From Rahnella laticis (GTDB lineage Bacteria > Pseudomonadota > Gammaproteobacteria > Enterobacterales > Enterobacteriaceae): a stretch of 64,000 nt of DNA. The notes beneath the pieces were generated by a model. It made no database searches and was not told the DNA's origin. It was given only the letters and a program-made list of their open reading frames with translations. The first letter of the stretch is position 1, and each line of letters starts with the position of its first letter. The stretch is taken from positions 404,687-468,686 of the forward strand of contig NZ_JADOBI010000005.1 in NCBI RefSeq assembly GCF_015644585.1, given 5' to 3'. Made by a program: the position numbers and the translations under genes. This document shows, piece by piece, positions 1 to 8,741 of this stretch.

Positions 1-773
1 TTCATATTTCTATCAGTTGACAACTCCCCTTGAAATACCATTGAAAGAATATACATAAAATCGTGACCATTACAGACATTTAAATAATTTGCGTTTTGCA
101 AAGTTACATTTTGATTTAAGAGTGCTTGATACTCATTTTTTATTCTTTCAAAATCATATCCATCGGCTAACCTACCACTTCGGCTAATAACATGTTGTAT
201 ATATCCATCCAAATTAAACTCAACCAATTCATTATTCACAGTTACAAAATCTGCGTATCGCATAGATTTGAATCTTAAGAGTAGGTGGTTATTATAGTTT
301 AACCACTTCAAAATACCGATTGAATAACAAACTTCAAGGATGGATTTTTTAATCCTATCTTTAAACTCTGACCTATTTAAGGAAATGATATAGCTATGCT
401 TAGTGAACATATCAATAAATCTGTCAACGACGCCGCCGGCAATTAACATCATTTCCAGATCATGAAAATCCGTTAAATATATATTCTCATATTGGATGCC
501 AGATAAATTATCAAAATCTGCGTCACATATGCCATAACATTTTTCGTTCCCTTCATTTCTGATCTCATTTACTGCCTTAATAACTTCAAGCTTCCCACAA
601 CATGGGGAATCAAAATGTATTCTTTCATCATATGCATTTGTATTAAAGAATGAAATATCTGTTTCGCCTTCTAATACTAAGAGAATTTTATTGGCATATA
701 ACGCACTTTTGAAAAGCAAAATCATCGAATCAGCCCAATCCGTCAACGTAACGGCTTCCCTTAACGAACTCAT
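1..773 (-). CDS. TOPRIM/DUF4435-type protein, AriB-like (3' end outside window)
   Basis: An open frame runs from ATG at 773 leftward off the window edge (257 codons, no stop). Near the N-terminus is LLVLEGETDISFF, with the glutamate (about residue 35) placed as in TOPRIM domains. CDADFDN and TDFHDLEMML follow, the acidic pattern of DUF4435 proteins. The start overlaps the stop of the upstream ATPase gene by four bases (ATGA), so the two are almost certainly translated together. An ABC-type ATPase followed by a DUF4435 TOPRIM protein is the layout of PARIS, in which AriB is the effector released when AriA senses a phage anti-restriction protein. The DUF4435 assignment rests on motif recognition; calling it PARIS is inference. 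The gene is AT-rich compared with the phage genes beside it. Confidence 0.7.
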   Translation of the reverse strand, partial: MSSLREAVTLTDWADSMILLFKSALYANKILLVLEGETDISFFNTNAYDERIHFDSPCCGKLEVIKAVNEIRNEGNEKCYGICDADFDNLSGIQYENIYLTDFHDLEMMLIAGGVVDRFIDMFTKHSYIISLNRSEFKDRIKKSILEVCYSIGILKWLNYNNHLLLRFKSMRYADFVTVNNELVEFNLDGYIQHVISRSGRLADGYDFERIKNEYQALLNQNVTLQNANYLNVCNGHDFMYILSMVFQGELSTDRNM

Positions 774-2017
774 TTCAAATTACCTTTTGTAGCTTCAAAC
801 AAATCGTACGTTAATTCCCATTTATTATCAATGATTTGTGGTGAGTGGGTGGCAATAATATATTTAGATGATTTGTTTATTTTTTGAATTTTCTTTAATG
901 AATTAAGGAATTCCTTTTGCCATGCAACATGTAATGAAATTTCAGGCTCATCAATTAATATAACATTTTTATCTTTACTATTGAATATTAAATCAAATAA
1001 TATTACGACTTGATTCTGCTCTCCAGATGAAAGCATATTTCGATCAATTACATCTCCTATATCACTTACAAAAATAAAACCTTCCTGCCTATCAAATTTA
1101 ACTTTTTTAAATGAAAGTATTTTTTCCTTCAGTAAGGTGGAGAAGAGATCAATCCTACTAAATAATGATTCAAATGGAGCGAGTTTCTCAAGCCCGTCAT
1201 CTATATATAATTTTAGTACATTAAGGTATTCATTATTTTTAATTACATGAGTTGTATTTGAAGGAAGCAGGTCGATCTCAGAATCAATGAGCCCATAACC
1301 CATGTATAACTTTCTCTTATCCTGTATGCCAATTAGTCGATCGCTTATATTACCATACGCGGCTAATTGAGAATCCGCTATCATATCAAAGAGTCTTGAG
1401 GGAAATGTTGTATCAAGCCGTTGACTTATTTTTGCTGACTCACTAGTAGCCAGTTCCATTAACTGTATTAGTTTTAAAGCATAATCATCAATAACTGTAT
1501 TTTTGCTCTCTTTGGTTTCAAGTCGCTGTGCTTTTATAAAAGTGACCCCTTCGCTTGAAAAAAATTTATCCAAAACATTGGAAGTATATTTTGATTTTGA
1601 ATCAGTGTGTTCATCTTTAACTACACTACCATCTTTAGCCCAAAATTTTATGTAAAAGTTTTGTTTTAATAAGTCTTCGTTATTGCAATCTAGCTTTTCA
1701 GGAGCGTCTTTGTAATAAATTTTCTCCTCATACCTAGAAGAACCTTCAGTAACAATTAAAGTGATTGATTTTTTTTTGGTCTTTATTGTTTTGGAAATTT
1801 CAATTTCAGCAACATCTGTACTTAAAATAATATTTTCGAACTTCAATTTCTCGAAAATAGTTAAATCATTTATTAATATATCCTTTATTATCCTTAATAA
1901 AATTGTTTTACCATAGCCATTTGGACCCGTGAGAATAGTAAACTCATGATTATCCAAAGGAATGTTATAATCCAACATTCCAAACAATCCGTTGACCTTT
2001 AGTCTAATTAAATTCAT
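770..2017 (-). CDS. ABC/AAA-type ATPase of a two-gene defence module, AriA-like
   Basis: A 415-residue protein with a full ABC-type ATPase fold: Walker A GPNGYGKT (about 31-38), signature LSSGEQNQV (about 329-337), Walker B VILIDEPE (D356/E357) and switch histidine in IATHSPQII (about 391). The long middle part between Walker A and the signature has no motif I recognise. ATG at 2017 is preferred over an in-frame TTG at 2020 because GAGG lies about five bases upstream of it. The gene ends overlapping the DUF4435 gene, and ATPase plus TOPRIM pairs belong to the OLD/PARIS class of anti-phage systems. It follows phage gene Q on the same strand after a 126-base AT-rich gap, so it probably has its own promoter. 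Its composition contrasts sharply with Q and P. Confidence 0.75.
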   Translation of the reverse strand: MNLIRLKVNGLFGMLDYNIPLDNHEFTILTGPNGYGKTILLRIIKDILINDLTIFEKLKFENIILSTDVAEIEISKTIKTKKKSITLIVTEGSSRYEEKIYYKDAPEKLDCNNEDLLKQNFYIKFWAKDGSVVKDEHTDSKSKYTSNVLDKFFSSEGVTFIKAQRLETKESKNTVIDDYALKLIQLMELATSESAKISQRLDTTFPSRLFDMIADSQLAAYGNISDRLIGIQDKRKLYMGYGLIDSEIDLLPSNTTHVIKNNEYLNVLKLYIDDGLEKLAPFESLFSRIDLFSTLLKEKILSFKKVKFDRQEGFIFVSDIGDVIDRNMLSSGEQNQVVILFDLIFNSKDKNVILIDEPEISLHVAWQKEFLNSLKKIQKINKSSKYIIATHSPQIIDNKWELTYDLFEATKGNLK

Positions 2018-2143
2018 CAAAACCTCGTCTGATCCTTAGTAAGTCTCTCATTATTGTGTTATTCACCAATAAATTGCAATTCAAACCAATCAAAAAAGAC
2101 ATTAAATTAAGGTAGTAACTTGGTTAGAAAATAACACGTCTAC

Positions 2144-3166
2144 TCAATGGGGTGATAATGCGTATGCTTTGAAGGCTACAATTTTATAATGAGTGTATCC
2201 ATTAACCTCTTTCATTCTCTCCTGCAACGGCGTCAGCTCGTTCCTTACAAACACTTGCGCCGCCTTCTCCACATCCCCAAACCCTCCCGCATTATCAGGT
2301 ATGATCCCCATCATCTGAGGCGGAACGCGGTGCGCGCTTAGCATGTCGTCCCGGCTGGATTTTTTGATATTAAAGAAGTCGTCCTTGGTGGCAACTTCAC
2401 TCAGCGGCAGAATCTGAATGCCATCCTTTTTGCCGTTCGGCGCGTACATGAACAGGTTGCGGAAGTTACCCAGGCCTTTGGTATCCCGCATCGCTTTTCG
2501 CATCGAATCAATATCACTGCTGCTCTGCGCAGCATCGGTCATATACAGGATGTAACCTGCGTGTGCACCGTTCTGATAATACTTCCGGCGGAACAACGTC
2601 GCGGCTTCGTTTAGCCAGGCAGAATTCAACGCACTCAGGTATTCCGGCAGGCCGTAAATCTCCTGGTTAATGTCCGGTTCAATCAGATGAAAGATGCTGC
2701 CAGTTGCGAACTGATGCGGCTCTTTCCAGCCCTGCACAAACCAGTACGTCCCCTCTTCCACTCCGCGACGCACATATTTAGCCGGTACGGCCTCAAATCG
2801 TAACGGTTCGCCGAGCTGGTTGCGGATCAGTTCCAGGTACGCGTTCCCGAAGACCAGATAATCCAGCGCGAATTTGCTGAACTCCTGCTGGCTCAGGAGC
2901 GGATGCGGGATAAATGTCGAAGCGAGGATATTGCGCTTCACGTAAATCGGAGAGCTGTGATGAACGGCGGCGCGCAGACTGCGGGCAAGTCCGTCAAAGC
3001 TGACCGGCGGCTCATACCAGCGACCGTTACCGGTGCATTCGATGTAATCCAGAATCTCACGGCGGTCTAAAACCGGCGTCGGATCACCGAAGCTGAATAC
3101 CTCCGCGCCCTGCTGGCTTTCAGTGGTCGTGGTCTGTGTGGTTTTGCGGTATTTGCGCTTGCTCAT
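2144..3166 (-). CDS. Q: Phage portal protein, P2 gpQ family
   Basis: At 340 residues this is close to P2 gpQ (about 344). gpQ forms the dodecameric portal at the head vertex through which DNA is packaged. The N-terminal half has the family pattern (YIECTGNGRWYEPPVS, VKRNILASTFIPHPLLS, FGNAYLELIRN). The C-terminal half has SRDDMLSAHRVPPQMMG and GGFGDVEKAAQVFVRNELTP, typical of PBSX/P2 portals. It sits directly downstream of the terminase gene (P stop and Q start are adjacent, no gap), as in the P2 Q-P late operon. The start ATG at 3164-3166 gives MSKRKYRK, the usual basic N-terminus. Confidence 0.95.
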   Translation of the reverse strand: MSKRKYRKTTQTTTTESQQGAEVFSFGDPTPVLDRREILDYIECTGNGRWYEPPVSFDGLARSLRAAVHHSSPIYVKRNILASTFIPHPLLSQQEFSKFALDYLVFGNAYLELIRNQLGEPLRFEAVPAKYVRRGVEEGTYWFVQGWKEPHQFATGSIFHLIEPDINQEIYGLPEYLSALNSAWLNEAATLFRRKYYQNGAHAGYILYMTDAAQSSSDIDSMRKAMRDTKGLGNFRNLFMYAPNGKKDGIQILPLSEVATKDDFFNIKKSSRDDMLSAHRVPPQMMGIIPDNAGGFGDVEKAAQVFVRNELTPLQERMKEVNGYTHYKIVAFKAYALSPH

Positions 3167-4930
3167 TTAGTAGAACTCCAGAATGTTCGGGCTTTGTCCG
3201 CCATTGGCTGCGGTCAGCGGTTCATTTAACAGGGCGTGCATGATTGCCCACGCCACGTCGGCGTGGCTGGCCTCTTCACTGCGGCTGGCTTCGTAGGTTG
3301 AACGGTTGCCGCTGGCGGTCATGGTTTTGCGGATCGCCATAAACGACGCAGTGATGTCGGTATGGCCGGTGTCGTACTCCAGACGGCCGGAGCTGATGGT
3401 GTCTTTTGCTTTGAGTACCAGTGCGGTTTTCACCTCGGGGCTGTAACGGATCTCACGTGCCGCTGGAAAGAATTGCTGCACAAGCTGGAACACACCCTGC
3501 CCGATGCCAGTCGCATCGATACCGATGTACTCAACTGCATAACGATTGGTGAGTTCTTCGATACTTTTGGCCTGCGCGGCAAAGTCCATGCCCTTCCACT
3601 GGTGACGCTCTAGCACGCGGAACTTGCCGCCAGACACCACCGGCGGAGCGATCACCGCACAGCCTGCGCTGTCGCCGGTGTGCGACGGGTCGTAACCAAT
3701 CCACACGGGACGATATGCAAATGGCCGCTTAAGATACGGGTCGAAGTCTTCCCACTCGTCCAGACTGTCCACCATGCAGCCCTGCAGCTCGGCGAACGGG
3801 AACACCGACGCCTGATCGTCCACAAACTCACACATCAGCAGGTTTTCATATTCGGCGGGGCTGTATTCCAGTTGCAGCTGTTCCAGGTCGAACAAGTTAC
3901 AGCCGCCTGACAGCGCGTCTTCCACCGTTACAATCTGCCGCCATTGGCCGTCATCGCATAGCACGCCTTTCGACAGGTGCGCGTGCGTGAGATCCAGGTC
4001 AATCCTGTCGGCTTTGTTGCGACGGCCTTTGTTGAACAATTCGCCCGACCAGAACGGATAGGCGCTGTGTGCCAGGCTAGACGGCGTTGAGAAGTACGTG
4101 CTTCGCCATTTCTTATGCAGGGACATACCGGAGGCGACTTTACGCAGCTCCTGAAACTTAGGGATCCAGAAGTATTCGTCCAGGTAGAGATTGCCGGTAT
4201 AACTCTGTGCGGTACGGACGTTGGTACCGAGGAAAATCAGCCGTGCGCCATTCGGCAACACAATCGGGTCACCTTTTAAATCGACGTCCACCTGTCGGGC
4301 AAAGTCGATAATGTAGTTTTTAAAAACGTGCGCCTGCGCCTTACTGGCCGACAGGAAAATCTGATTACGGCCGGTGGTCAGCGCATCAATCAAAGCTTCC
4401 CGGGCAAAGTAGAAGGTTGCGCCAATCTGGCGGGACTTGAGGATGTTACGAATGCGGTGCTGTAATCCGGCCTGATGCCATCCGCGCTGATACTCAAACG
4501 ATGTTTCAATGAAGATGTCGCCGAGTTTCTCAATGGCTTCATCACTGAACACATTCTTATCGGGTGCCTTTCGTTCGCCCTTATTACGGTTGACAACGTT
4601 CGGATTTAAATCAGCCTCGCTGCCGGTATGGTTGTAGCGGTTTACCCGTGCCAGGCGTTCAATCTGTCGGCCTAACAGGTCGATCTCTTTGTAGTCCTTC
4701 CCCTCCTTCACATCTTTCATGACGAGCTGGATTAGCCGCGCTTCCATGCTGGTTTCCACGCGAGAGATGGGCGCAATGGCCTCCCACTGATCGCGCGTTT
4801 TCCAACTCTGCACGGTCGGCGTTTTTTGGCTCAGCATCTCCCCGATTTGCCGGACAGAAAAGCCCTGCCAGTAAAGCAGTGCCGCCTGTCGGCGCGGGTC
4901 GCTGATGATGGTGGAGTTTGAAATATTCAT
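3167..4930 (-). CDS. P: Terminase large subunit (ATPase/endonuclease), P2 gpP
   Basis: This 587-residue protein matches P2 gpP in length (590). The N-terminus carries a helix-turn-helix-like segment (ALLYWQGFSVRQIGEMLS). The ATPase part has a Walker-A-like LKSRQIGAT and a Walker B NLYLDEYFW. The C-terminal half has VWIGYDPSHTGDSAG and YIGIDATGIGQGV, aspartates expected of the RNase-H-fold nuclease. Together with gpM it cuts cos ends and drives DNA through the gpQ portal. It is first in the leftward P-Q operon and diverges from O across a 142-base region that holds an Ogr-type site. Confidence 0.95.
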   Translation of the reverse strand: MNISNSTIISDPRRQAALLYWQGFSVRQIGEMLSQKTPTVQSWKTRDQWEAIAPISRVETSMEARLIQLVMKDVKEGKDYKEIDLLGRQIERLARVNRYNHTGSEADLNPNVVNRNKGERKAPDKNVFSDEAIEKLGDIFIETSFEYQRGWHQAGLQHRIRNILKSRQIGATFYFAREALIDALTTGRNQIFLSASKAQAHVFKNYIIDFARQVDVDLKGDPIVLPNGARLIFLGTNVRTAQSYTGNLYLDEYFWIPKFQELRKVASGMSLHKKWRSTYFSTPSSLAHSAYPFWSGELFNKGRRNKADRIDLDLTHAHLSKGVLCDDGQWRQIVTVEDALSGGCNLFDLEQLQLEYSPAEYENLLMCEFVDDQASVFPFAELQGCMVDSLDEWEDFDPYLKRPFAYRPVWIGYDPSHTGDSAGCAVIAPPVVSGGKFRVLERHQWKGMDFAAQAKSIEELTNRYAVEYIGIDATGIGQGVFQLVQQFFPAAREIRYSPEVKTALVLKAKDTISSGRLEYDTGHTDITASFMAIRKTMTASGNRSTYEASRSEEASHADVAWAIMHALLNEPLTAANGGQSPNILEFY

Positions 4931-4974
4931 GCCGCCACGTTACCGGCCAGCCAGCCGTTTTTCGCGCTGCCCAA

Positions 4975-4995
4975 GTTGTGCCATCGGGCAACAAC
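4975..4995. promoter_or_regulatory. Ogr/Delta-type activator site in the P/O divergent promoter region
   Basis: GTTGTGCCAT followed by six bases and ACAAC forms an interrupted dyad (GTTGT...ACAAC) in the only gap between the divergent P and O operons. The same ten bases recur before V and before FI, exactly the positions of the four P2 late promoters PP, PO, PV and PF. The half-site spacing (TGT-n11-ACA) is one base shorter than the TGT-n12-ACA I recall for P2 Ogr. A single dyad could serve both directions. Confidence 0.65.
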
Positions 4996-5072
4996 CCGCA
5001 TCGGCTGGCGGCCTGCGGCGACTCTCTGGAAACTAACTCCCGTTCTCAACACTCATTACCGGAGTCAATTAC

Positions 5073-5921
5073 ATGGCAAAGAAAGTATCGAAATGGTTCC
5101 GCATCGGGGTCGAAGGTGACACCTGCGATGGCCGCGAAATTGATGCTAACGACATCAAACAAATGGCGGAGACATACAGCGCGAAAGCCTACGGTGCCCG
5201 CGTCAATCTGGAACACATCAAAGGCGTTTTACCGACCAGCGATTTCCGCCGCTATGGCGACGTGATCCAGCTTAAAGCCGAACAAATTGATGACGCGGCT
5301 GAACCGCTGCTGCATGACAAATGGGCTCTGTACGCAATGATCAGCCCGACCGCGGATTTAACGCAGATGGTTGGCGACGGACAGAAGGTTTACACCTCGA
5401 TGGAGATCAAACGTAACTTCGCCAACTCCAATAAATCCTACCTGGTCGGTCTGGCCGTCACCGATGACCCCGCAAGCCTCGGCACTGAAATGCTCGAGTT
5501 CAGCCGTAAAGCCAGACAGAACCCGCTCGCCGGTCGTAAAACCGATCCGGACAGCCTCTTCACTGTCGCCACCGAAGCACTGATTGAGTTTGAAGATGCG
5601 CCGGAAACTGCCCCTTCTCTTTTCGCCCTGGTGAAACAAAAGCTTTCACGTAAACAGGCGTCAGACGATGCCCGCCTGGCTGATGTTCATGAAGCTGTCA
5701 GCGAAGTTGCTCAATACGCTCAGACTGAACTGGATAAGCATGAAACCAGCCTGACCGACCTGTTGAGCCGCGTCGATACCTTGGAAAAATCCACCGCTGC
5801 CGAACATGACGCCCTCACTGAACTGAAAGGCAAGCTTGCGCAGACACCGGCGCAGAACTTTAACCAGCGCCCGCACGCCACCGGCGGCACAGGCGCTGAA
5901 GAGACAGTGACCGACTGTTGA
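5073..5921 (+). CDS. O: Capsid scaffolding protein and head protease, P2 gpO
   Basis: This 282-residue protein is the P2 gpO type, a scaffold with an N-terminal serine protease that matures gpN and itself. The expected catalytic residues are visible: D19 (DTCDGREI), H48 (NLEHIKG) and S109 (VYTSMEIK), matching the D19-H48-S107 triad of P2. The C-terminal third (about 190-260) is a heptad-like helical region, the scaffolding part. It is first in the rightward head operon, 36 bases before N. ATG at 5073 is preceded by CCGGAG about nine bases upstream. Confidence 0.95.
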   Translation: MAKKVSKWFRIGVEGDTCDGREIDANDIKQMAETYSAKAYGARVNLEHIKGVLPTSDFRRYGDVIQLKAEQIDDAAEPLLHDKWALYAMISPTADLTQMVGDGQKVYTSMEIKRNFANSNKSYLVGLAVTDDPASLGTEMLEFSRKARQNPLAGRKTDPDSLFTVATEALIEFEDAPETAPSLFALVKQKLSRKQASDDARLADVHEAVSEVAQYAQTELDKHETSLTDLLSRVDTLEKSTAAEHDALTELKGKLAQTPAQNFNQRPHATGGTGAEETVTDC

Positions 5922-5956
5922 TCCGACACCTTTAATTCACCCTCAGGAAATAAGTC

Positions 5957-7096
5957 ATGAAAAAAGAAACGCGCTTTAAATTTAATGCGTTCCTGTCTCA
6001 GCTCGCCAAACTCAACAACGTTGACGTCGGCACGCTGGACAAGAAATTTAACGTCGAGCCGTCCGTCACGCAGACGCTGATGACCCGATTACAGGAATCC
6101 TCAGAGTTTCTGACCCGTATCAACATCATTCCGGTGGACGAAATGATGGGCGCGAAAGTTGGCGTCGGCGTCACCGGCACGATTGCCAGTACCACCAACA
6201 CTGACGCGGGTGACGAGCGTGAAACCGCTGATTTCACCAAGCTCGATCAGGAAGGCTATCACTGCACCAAAACCAACTACGACTTCCACTGGATGTACAA
6301 CAAGCTGGATTTGTGGGCGCGCTATAACGATTTTCAGACCCGACTGCGTGACGCCATTATCAAGCGTCAGGCGCTGGATCGCATCCTGGTCGGCTTTAAC
6401 GGTGTTTCCCGCGCACCAACTTCTAACCGTGTACAGAATCCTTTGTTGCAGGATGTCGGCGTGGGCTGGCTGCAAAAATACCGTCTGAATGCCCCGACCA
6501 AAGTGATGGGCATGATTGTCGCCGAAGACGGCACCGTGACCAATGAGGCGGTGAAAGTCGGTGGCGAAGGTGAATACAAAAACCTCGACGCGCTGGTCTT
6601 TGATGCGGTGAATGAACTGATCGACCCTATCTATCAGGACGACACCGAACTGGTGGTTATCTGCGGCCGCAAGCTGCTCGCGGATAAGTATTTCCCGCTG
6701 ATCAACAAAAAGCAGCCAAACACGGAGGCGATGGCCGCCGACCTGATTGTCAGCCAGAAACGCATCGGCAATTTGCCCGCCGTGCGTGTCCCCGGCTTCC
6801 CTGCTAACGCCATGTTGATCACTCGTCTGGATAACCTGTCCATTTACTGGCAGGACGGCACGCACCGCCGCCACGTTGAAGAAGTACCAAAGCGTGACCG
6901 TATCGAAAACTACGAATCCATTAACGAGGATTATGTGGTGGAAGATTACGGCTGCGGCTGTCTGATCGAGAACATCGAAGTGACCGTAGAAGAAGACGAC
7001 GCCGCTGATAAGGCCGAACTCAGCAAATTCACCTCAGCGATCGTTGATGCCATCAAAACTGCATCCTCTACCACTGCACCGGCAGCTCAGGAGTAA
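5957..7096 (+). CDS. N: Major capsid protein, P2 gpN
   Basis: At 379 residues it is slightly longer than P2 gpN (357). Family segments include the N-terminal KFNAFLSQLAKLNNVD, which is removed by the gpO protease in P2, then FLTRINIIPVDEMMGAKVG and YDFHWMYNKLDLWARY, and a C-terminal YWQDGTHRRHVEEVPKRDRI followed by NYESINEDYVVEDYG. The extra length is an acidic then Ser/Thr/Ala-rich tail after about residue 345. A good Shine-Dalgarno (CAGGAA) precedes ATG 5957. It lies between O and M in the standard head operon and builds the icosahedral shell. Confidence 0.95.
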   Translation: MKKETRFKFNAFLSQLAKLNNVDVGTLDKKFNVEPSVTQTLMTRLQESSEFLTRINIIPVDEMMGAKVGVGVTGTIASTTNTDAGDERETADFTKLDQEGYHCTKTNYDFHWMYNKLDLWARYNDFQTRLRDAIIKRQALDRILVGFNGVSRAPTSNRVQNPLLQDVGVGWLQKYRLNAPTKVMGMIVAEDGTVTNEAVKVGGEGEYKNLDALVFDAVNELIDPIYQDDTELVVICGRKLLADKYFPLINKKQPNTEAMAADLIVSQKRIGNLPAVRVPGFPANAMLITRLDNLSIYWQDGTHRRHVEEVPKRDRIENYESINEDYVVEDYGCGCLIENIEVTVEEDDAADKAELSKFTSAIVDAIKTASSTTAPAAQE

Positions 7097-7099
7097 GTC

Positions 7100-7756
7100 A
7101 TGACCAGCCCTGCCCGACGTCATTTGTTGCGGCAGTCAGCTATCGAAGCCGCGCAGCAGGATACCAGCCTGCTGCGTCATGCCACCGGCTATGAACTGCT
7201 GCTGCAAAAGCTTAATGCTGACCAGAAAGCCCTGAAGAAAGCCTATTCCGCAGAAAAAAAGGCAGAACTCAAACGCAAGATGCTGCCCGAATATGCGCCG
7301 TGGGTGGCGGGCGTCCTCGCCGAAGGTAAAGGCGCGCAGGACGCCATCCTGATGACGATCATGATCTGGCGAATTGACGCAGGTGATTATGCCGGTGCGC
7401 TGGAAATCGCCCGCTATGCGCTGCATTACAAGCTGGCGATGCCGTTCGGCAAACGCCCTGCCGGTTATGCGCTGGCGGAGGAAATCGCCGACATGAGCAC
7501 CCGCGCTCATGCTGCTGGTGAGCCAGTCGGTCTCGATGTACTCATGACCACAATGGAACTGACGGAAAGCCAGGACATGCCGGATCAGGTACGCGCCAAG
7601 CTGCACAAAATCACCGGCTACCTGTATCGCGACGCAGAAAAACTGCCGCTCGCCCTGCAACACCTAAAACGCGCCTTCCAGTTGAACAGCAACTGCGGCG
7701 TTAAAAAGGATATTGAGCGGTTGGAGTCAGCCATCAAAAAGGCGGCCAACAGCTAA
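7100..7756 (+). CDS. M: Terminase small subunit, P2 gpM
   Basis: A 218-residue protein in the position of P2 gpM, three bases after N. Family segments are SPARRHLLRQSA at the start and the central DAILMTIMIWRIDAGDYAGALEIARYAL, followed by KRPAGYALAEEIAD. The C-terminus contains a TPR-like helical pair (ALQHLKRAFQLNSNCGVKKDIERLE). It recognises cos DNA and hands it to gpP for cleavage and packaging. The protein is shorter than P2 gpM (247), mainly by a trimmed C-terminal tail. Confidence 0.92.
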   Translation: MTSPARRHLLRQSAIEAAQQDTSLLRHATGYELLLQKLNADQKALKKAYSAEKKAELKRKMLPEYAPWVAGVLAEGKGAQDAILMTIMIWRIDAGDYAGALEIARYALHYKLAMPFGKRPAGYALAEEIADMSTRAHAAGEPVGLDVLMTTMELTESQDMPDQVRAKLHKITGYLYRDAEKLPLALQHLKRAFQLNSNCGVKKDIERLESAIKKAANS

Positions 7757-7852
7757 ACAGAACGCGCCCCGCGCCGGACGGCACGCCAGCCGCGACAGGT
7801 CAGTGACCGCGTTCAACGCTGGCGTCCACCGTCCACCTATTCAGAGGTCACT

Positions 7853-8323
7853 ATGTCTCTTGTTGTACCTGCACCAAAGCCGGACGCCGCGACGGAACCC
7901 GCGATCAAAAACACGCACTTCTGGCCGGATATCAGTCCGTTGGAGTTGCGCGACACGCTGCGCCTGGAAGGAACGGTGACCGCCAAACGTCTGCGAGCCG
8001 TCATTAAGTACGCGCTGACCGAAGTTAACGCCGAGCTTTACAGCTACCGCGTCGCACAGCTGGCTCAGGGATACAAAACTCTCGCTGATGTCCCAGCTGA
8101 CCAGATTGATGATGAAAGTATCAAAGTCTGTGCCTATCTGCGGGCGGTTTCCTCCATTACGGCTGCCATTCTGGCGGAACGATATCCGAACAGTGATACG
8201 ACCGATGCTGGCAGTAAAAAGGCGGAGATTGTCGAAAGTACGGTTGATGAACTGTGGCGTGACGGCCGCAACGCGATCAGCGACGTCGCCGGTGTGTCTC
8301 ACTGCATCATCGGGCTGCTCTGA
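7853..8323 (+). CDS. L: Head completion protein, P2 gpL
   Basis: This 156-residue protein sits in the P2 gpL slot between M and X. It has the family-like core FWPDISPLELRDTLRLEGTVT and YKTLADVPADQI. gpL closes the portal vertex after packaging and prepares it for tail joining. ATG 7853 follows AGAGGTCACT, a good Shine-Dalgarno. The stop overlaps the ATG of X (TGATG), indicating translational coupling. Confidence 0.9.
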   Translation: MSLVVPAPKPDAATEPAIKNTHFWPDISPLELRDTLRLEGTVTAKRLRAVIKYALTEVNAELYSYRVAQLAQGYKTLADVPADQIDDESIKVCAYLRAVSSITAAILAERYPNSDTTDAGSKKAEIVESTVDELWRDGRNAISDVAGVSHCIIGLL

Positions 8324-8526
8324 TGAAAGTCTATGCCGAACAGGGTGACACCGTGGATTCACTCTGCTGGCGGTACTACGGGCGCACCGTATCGGTGGTT
8401 GAACAAATTTACGCGGCTAACGTGGGGTTAGCCGCTGCTGGGGCAATCCTGCCCCATGGCTACGCGGTGGAGCTGCCGGACATTACTCAGGCCGCAGTCA
8501 GTGAAACCGTCTCACTTTGGGACTGA
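8323..8526 (+). CDS. X: Tail protein X, LysM-like
   Basis: A 67-residue protein equal in length to P2 gpX. The sequence MKVYAEQGDTVDSLCWRYYG followed by VVEQIYAANVGLA and LPHGYAVELPDI has the LysM-like pattern of the gpX family, an essential tail protein thought to act at the tail tip. Both ends overlap neighbours by one or a few bases (L stop before it, holin start after it), as is usual in this operon. Confidence 0.92.
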   Translation: MKVYAEQGDTVDSLCWRYYGRTVSVVEQIYAANVGLAAAGAILPHGYAVELPDITQAAVSETVSLWD

Positions 8527-8741
8527 TGACCATGGAGCGCATCACCTCGTTTATCTGTTACTGCGTCGCGGCCTTTCTTGCCTGGCTCGGCGCAATGTCA
8601 CCGCAGGATATCGCCTTTCTGGTCGGTGCCGCCGTCGGCGTCGCGACCTTCCTGGTGAACTGGTATTACCGTCGCAAAACCTACCGCCTGCTCAAACAAA
8701 TGGGCGTCAGTGGAGAAATCAATGCAGCCATCAATCGTTAG
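8526..8741 (+). CDS. Phage holin, HP1/P2 gpY-like
   Basis: A 71-residue protein with two hydrophobic segments (about 5-21 and 28-44) and a basic, charged C-terminus (YYRRKTYRLLKQM). This is the form of small class II/III holins that make pores in the inner membrane at lysis. ATG 8526 overlaps the stop of X; another ATG two codons on is possible. It is followed by the endolysin gene, so the order holin-lysozyme-spanins matches P2 Y-K-lysB-lysC. P2's lysA (antiholin-like) is absent. Confidence 0.8.
   Translation: MTMERITSFICYCVAAFLAWLGAMSPQDIAFLVGAAVGVATFLVNWYYRRKTYRLLKQMGVSGEINAAINR

Noticed and set aside
2018..2143. P2-type cos site between Q and the ATPase gene
   Set aside because: In P2, cos lies next to the Q end. 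This gap is plain AT-rich DNA with no GC-rich cohesive-end sequence like P2 cos, so cos is probably left of the window.
6101..6874. Long minus-strand open frame of 257 codons inside the capsid gene
   Set aside because: It is the complement of N codons, has no ribosome site or recognisable family, and N itself is clearly real.
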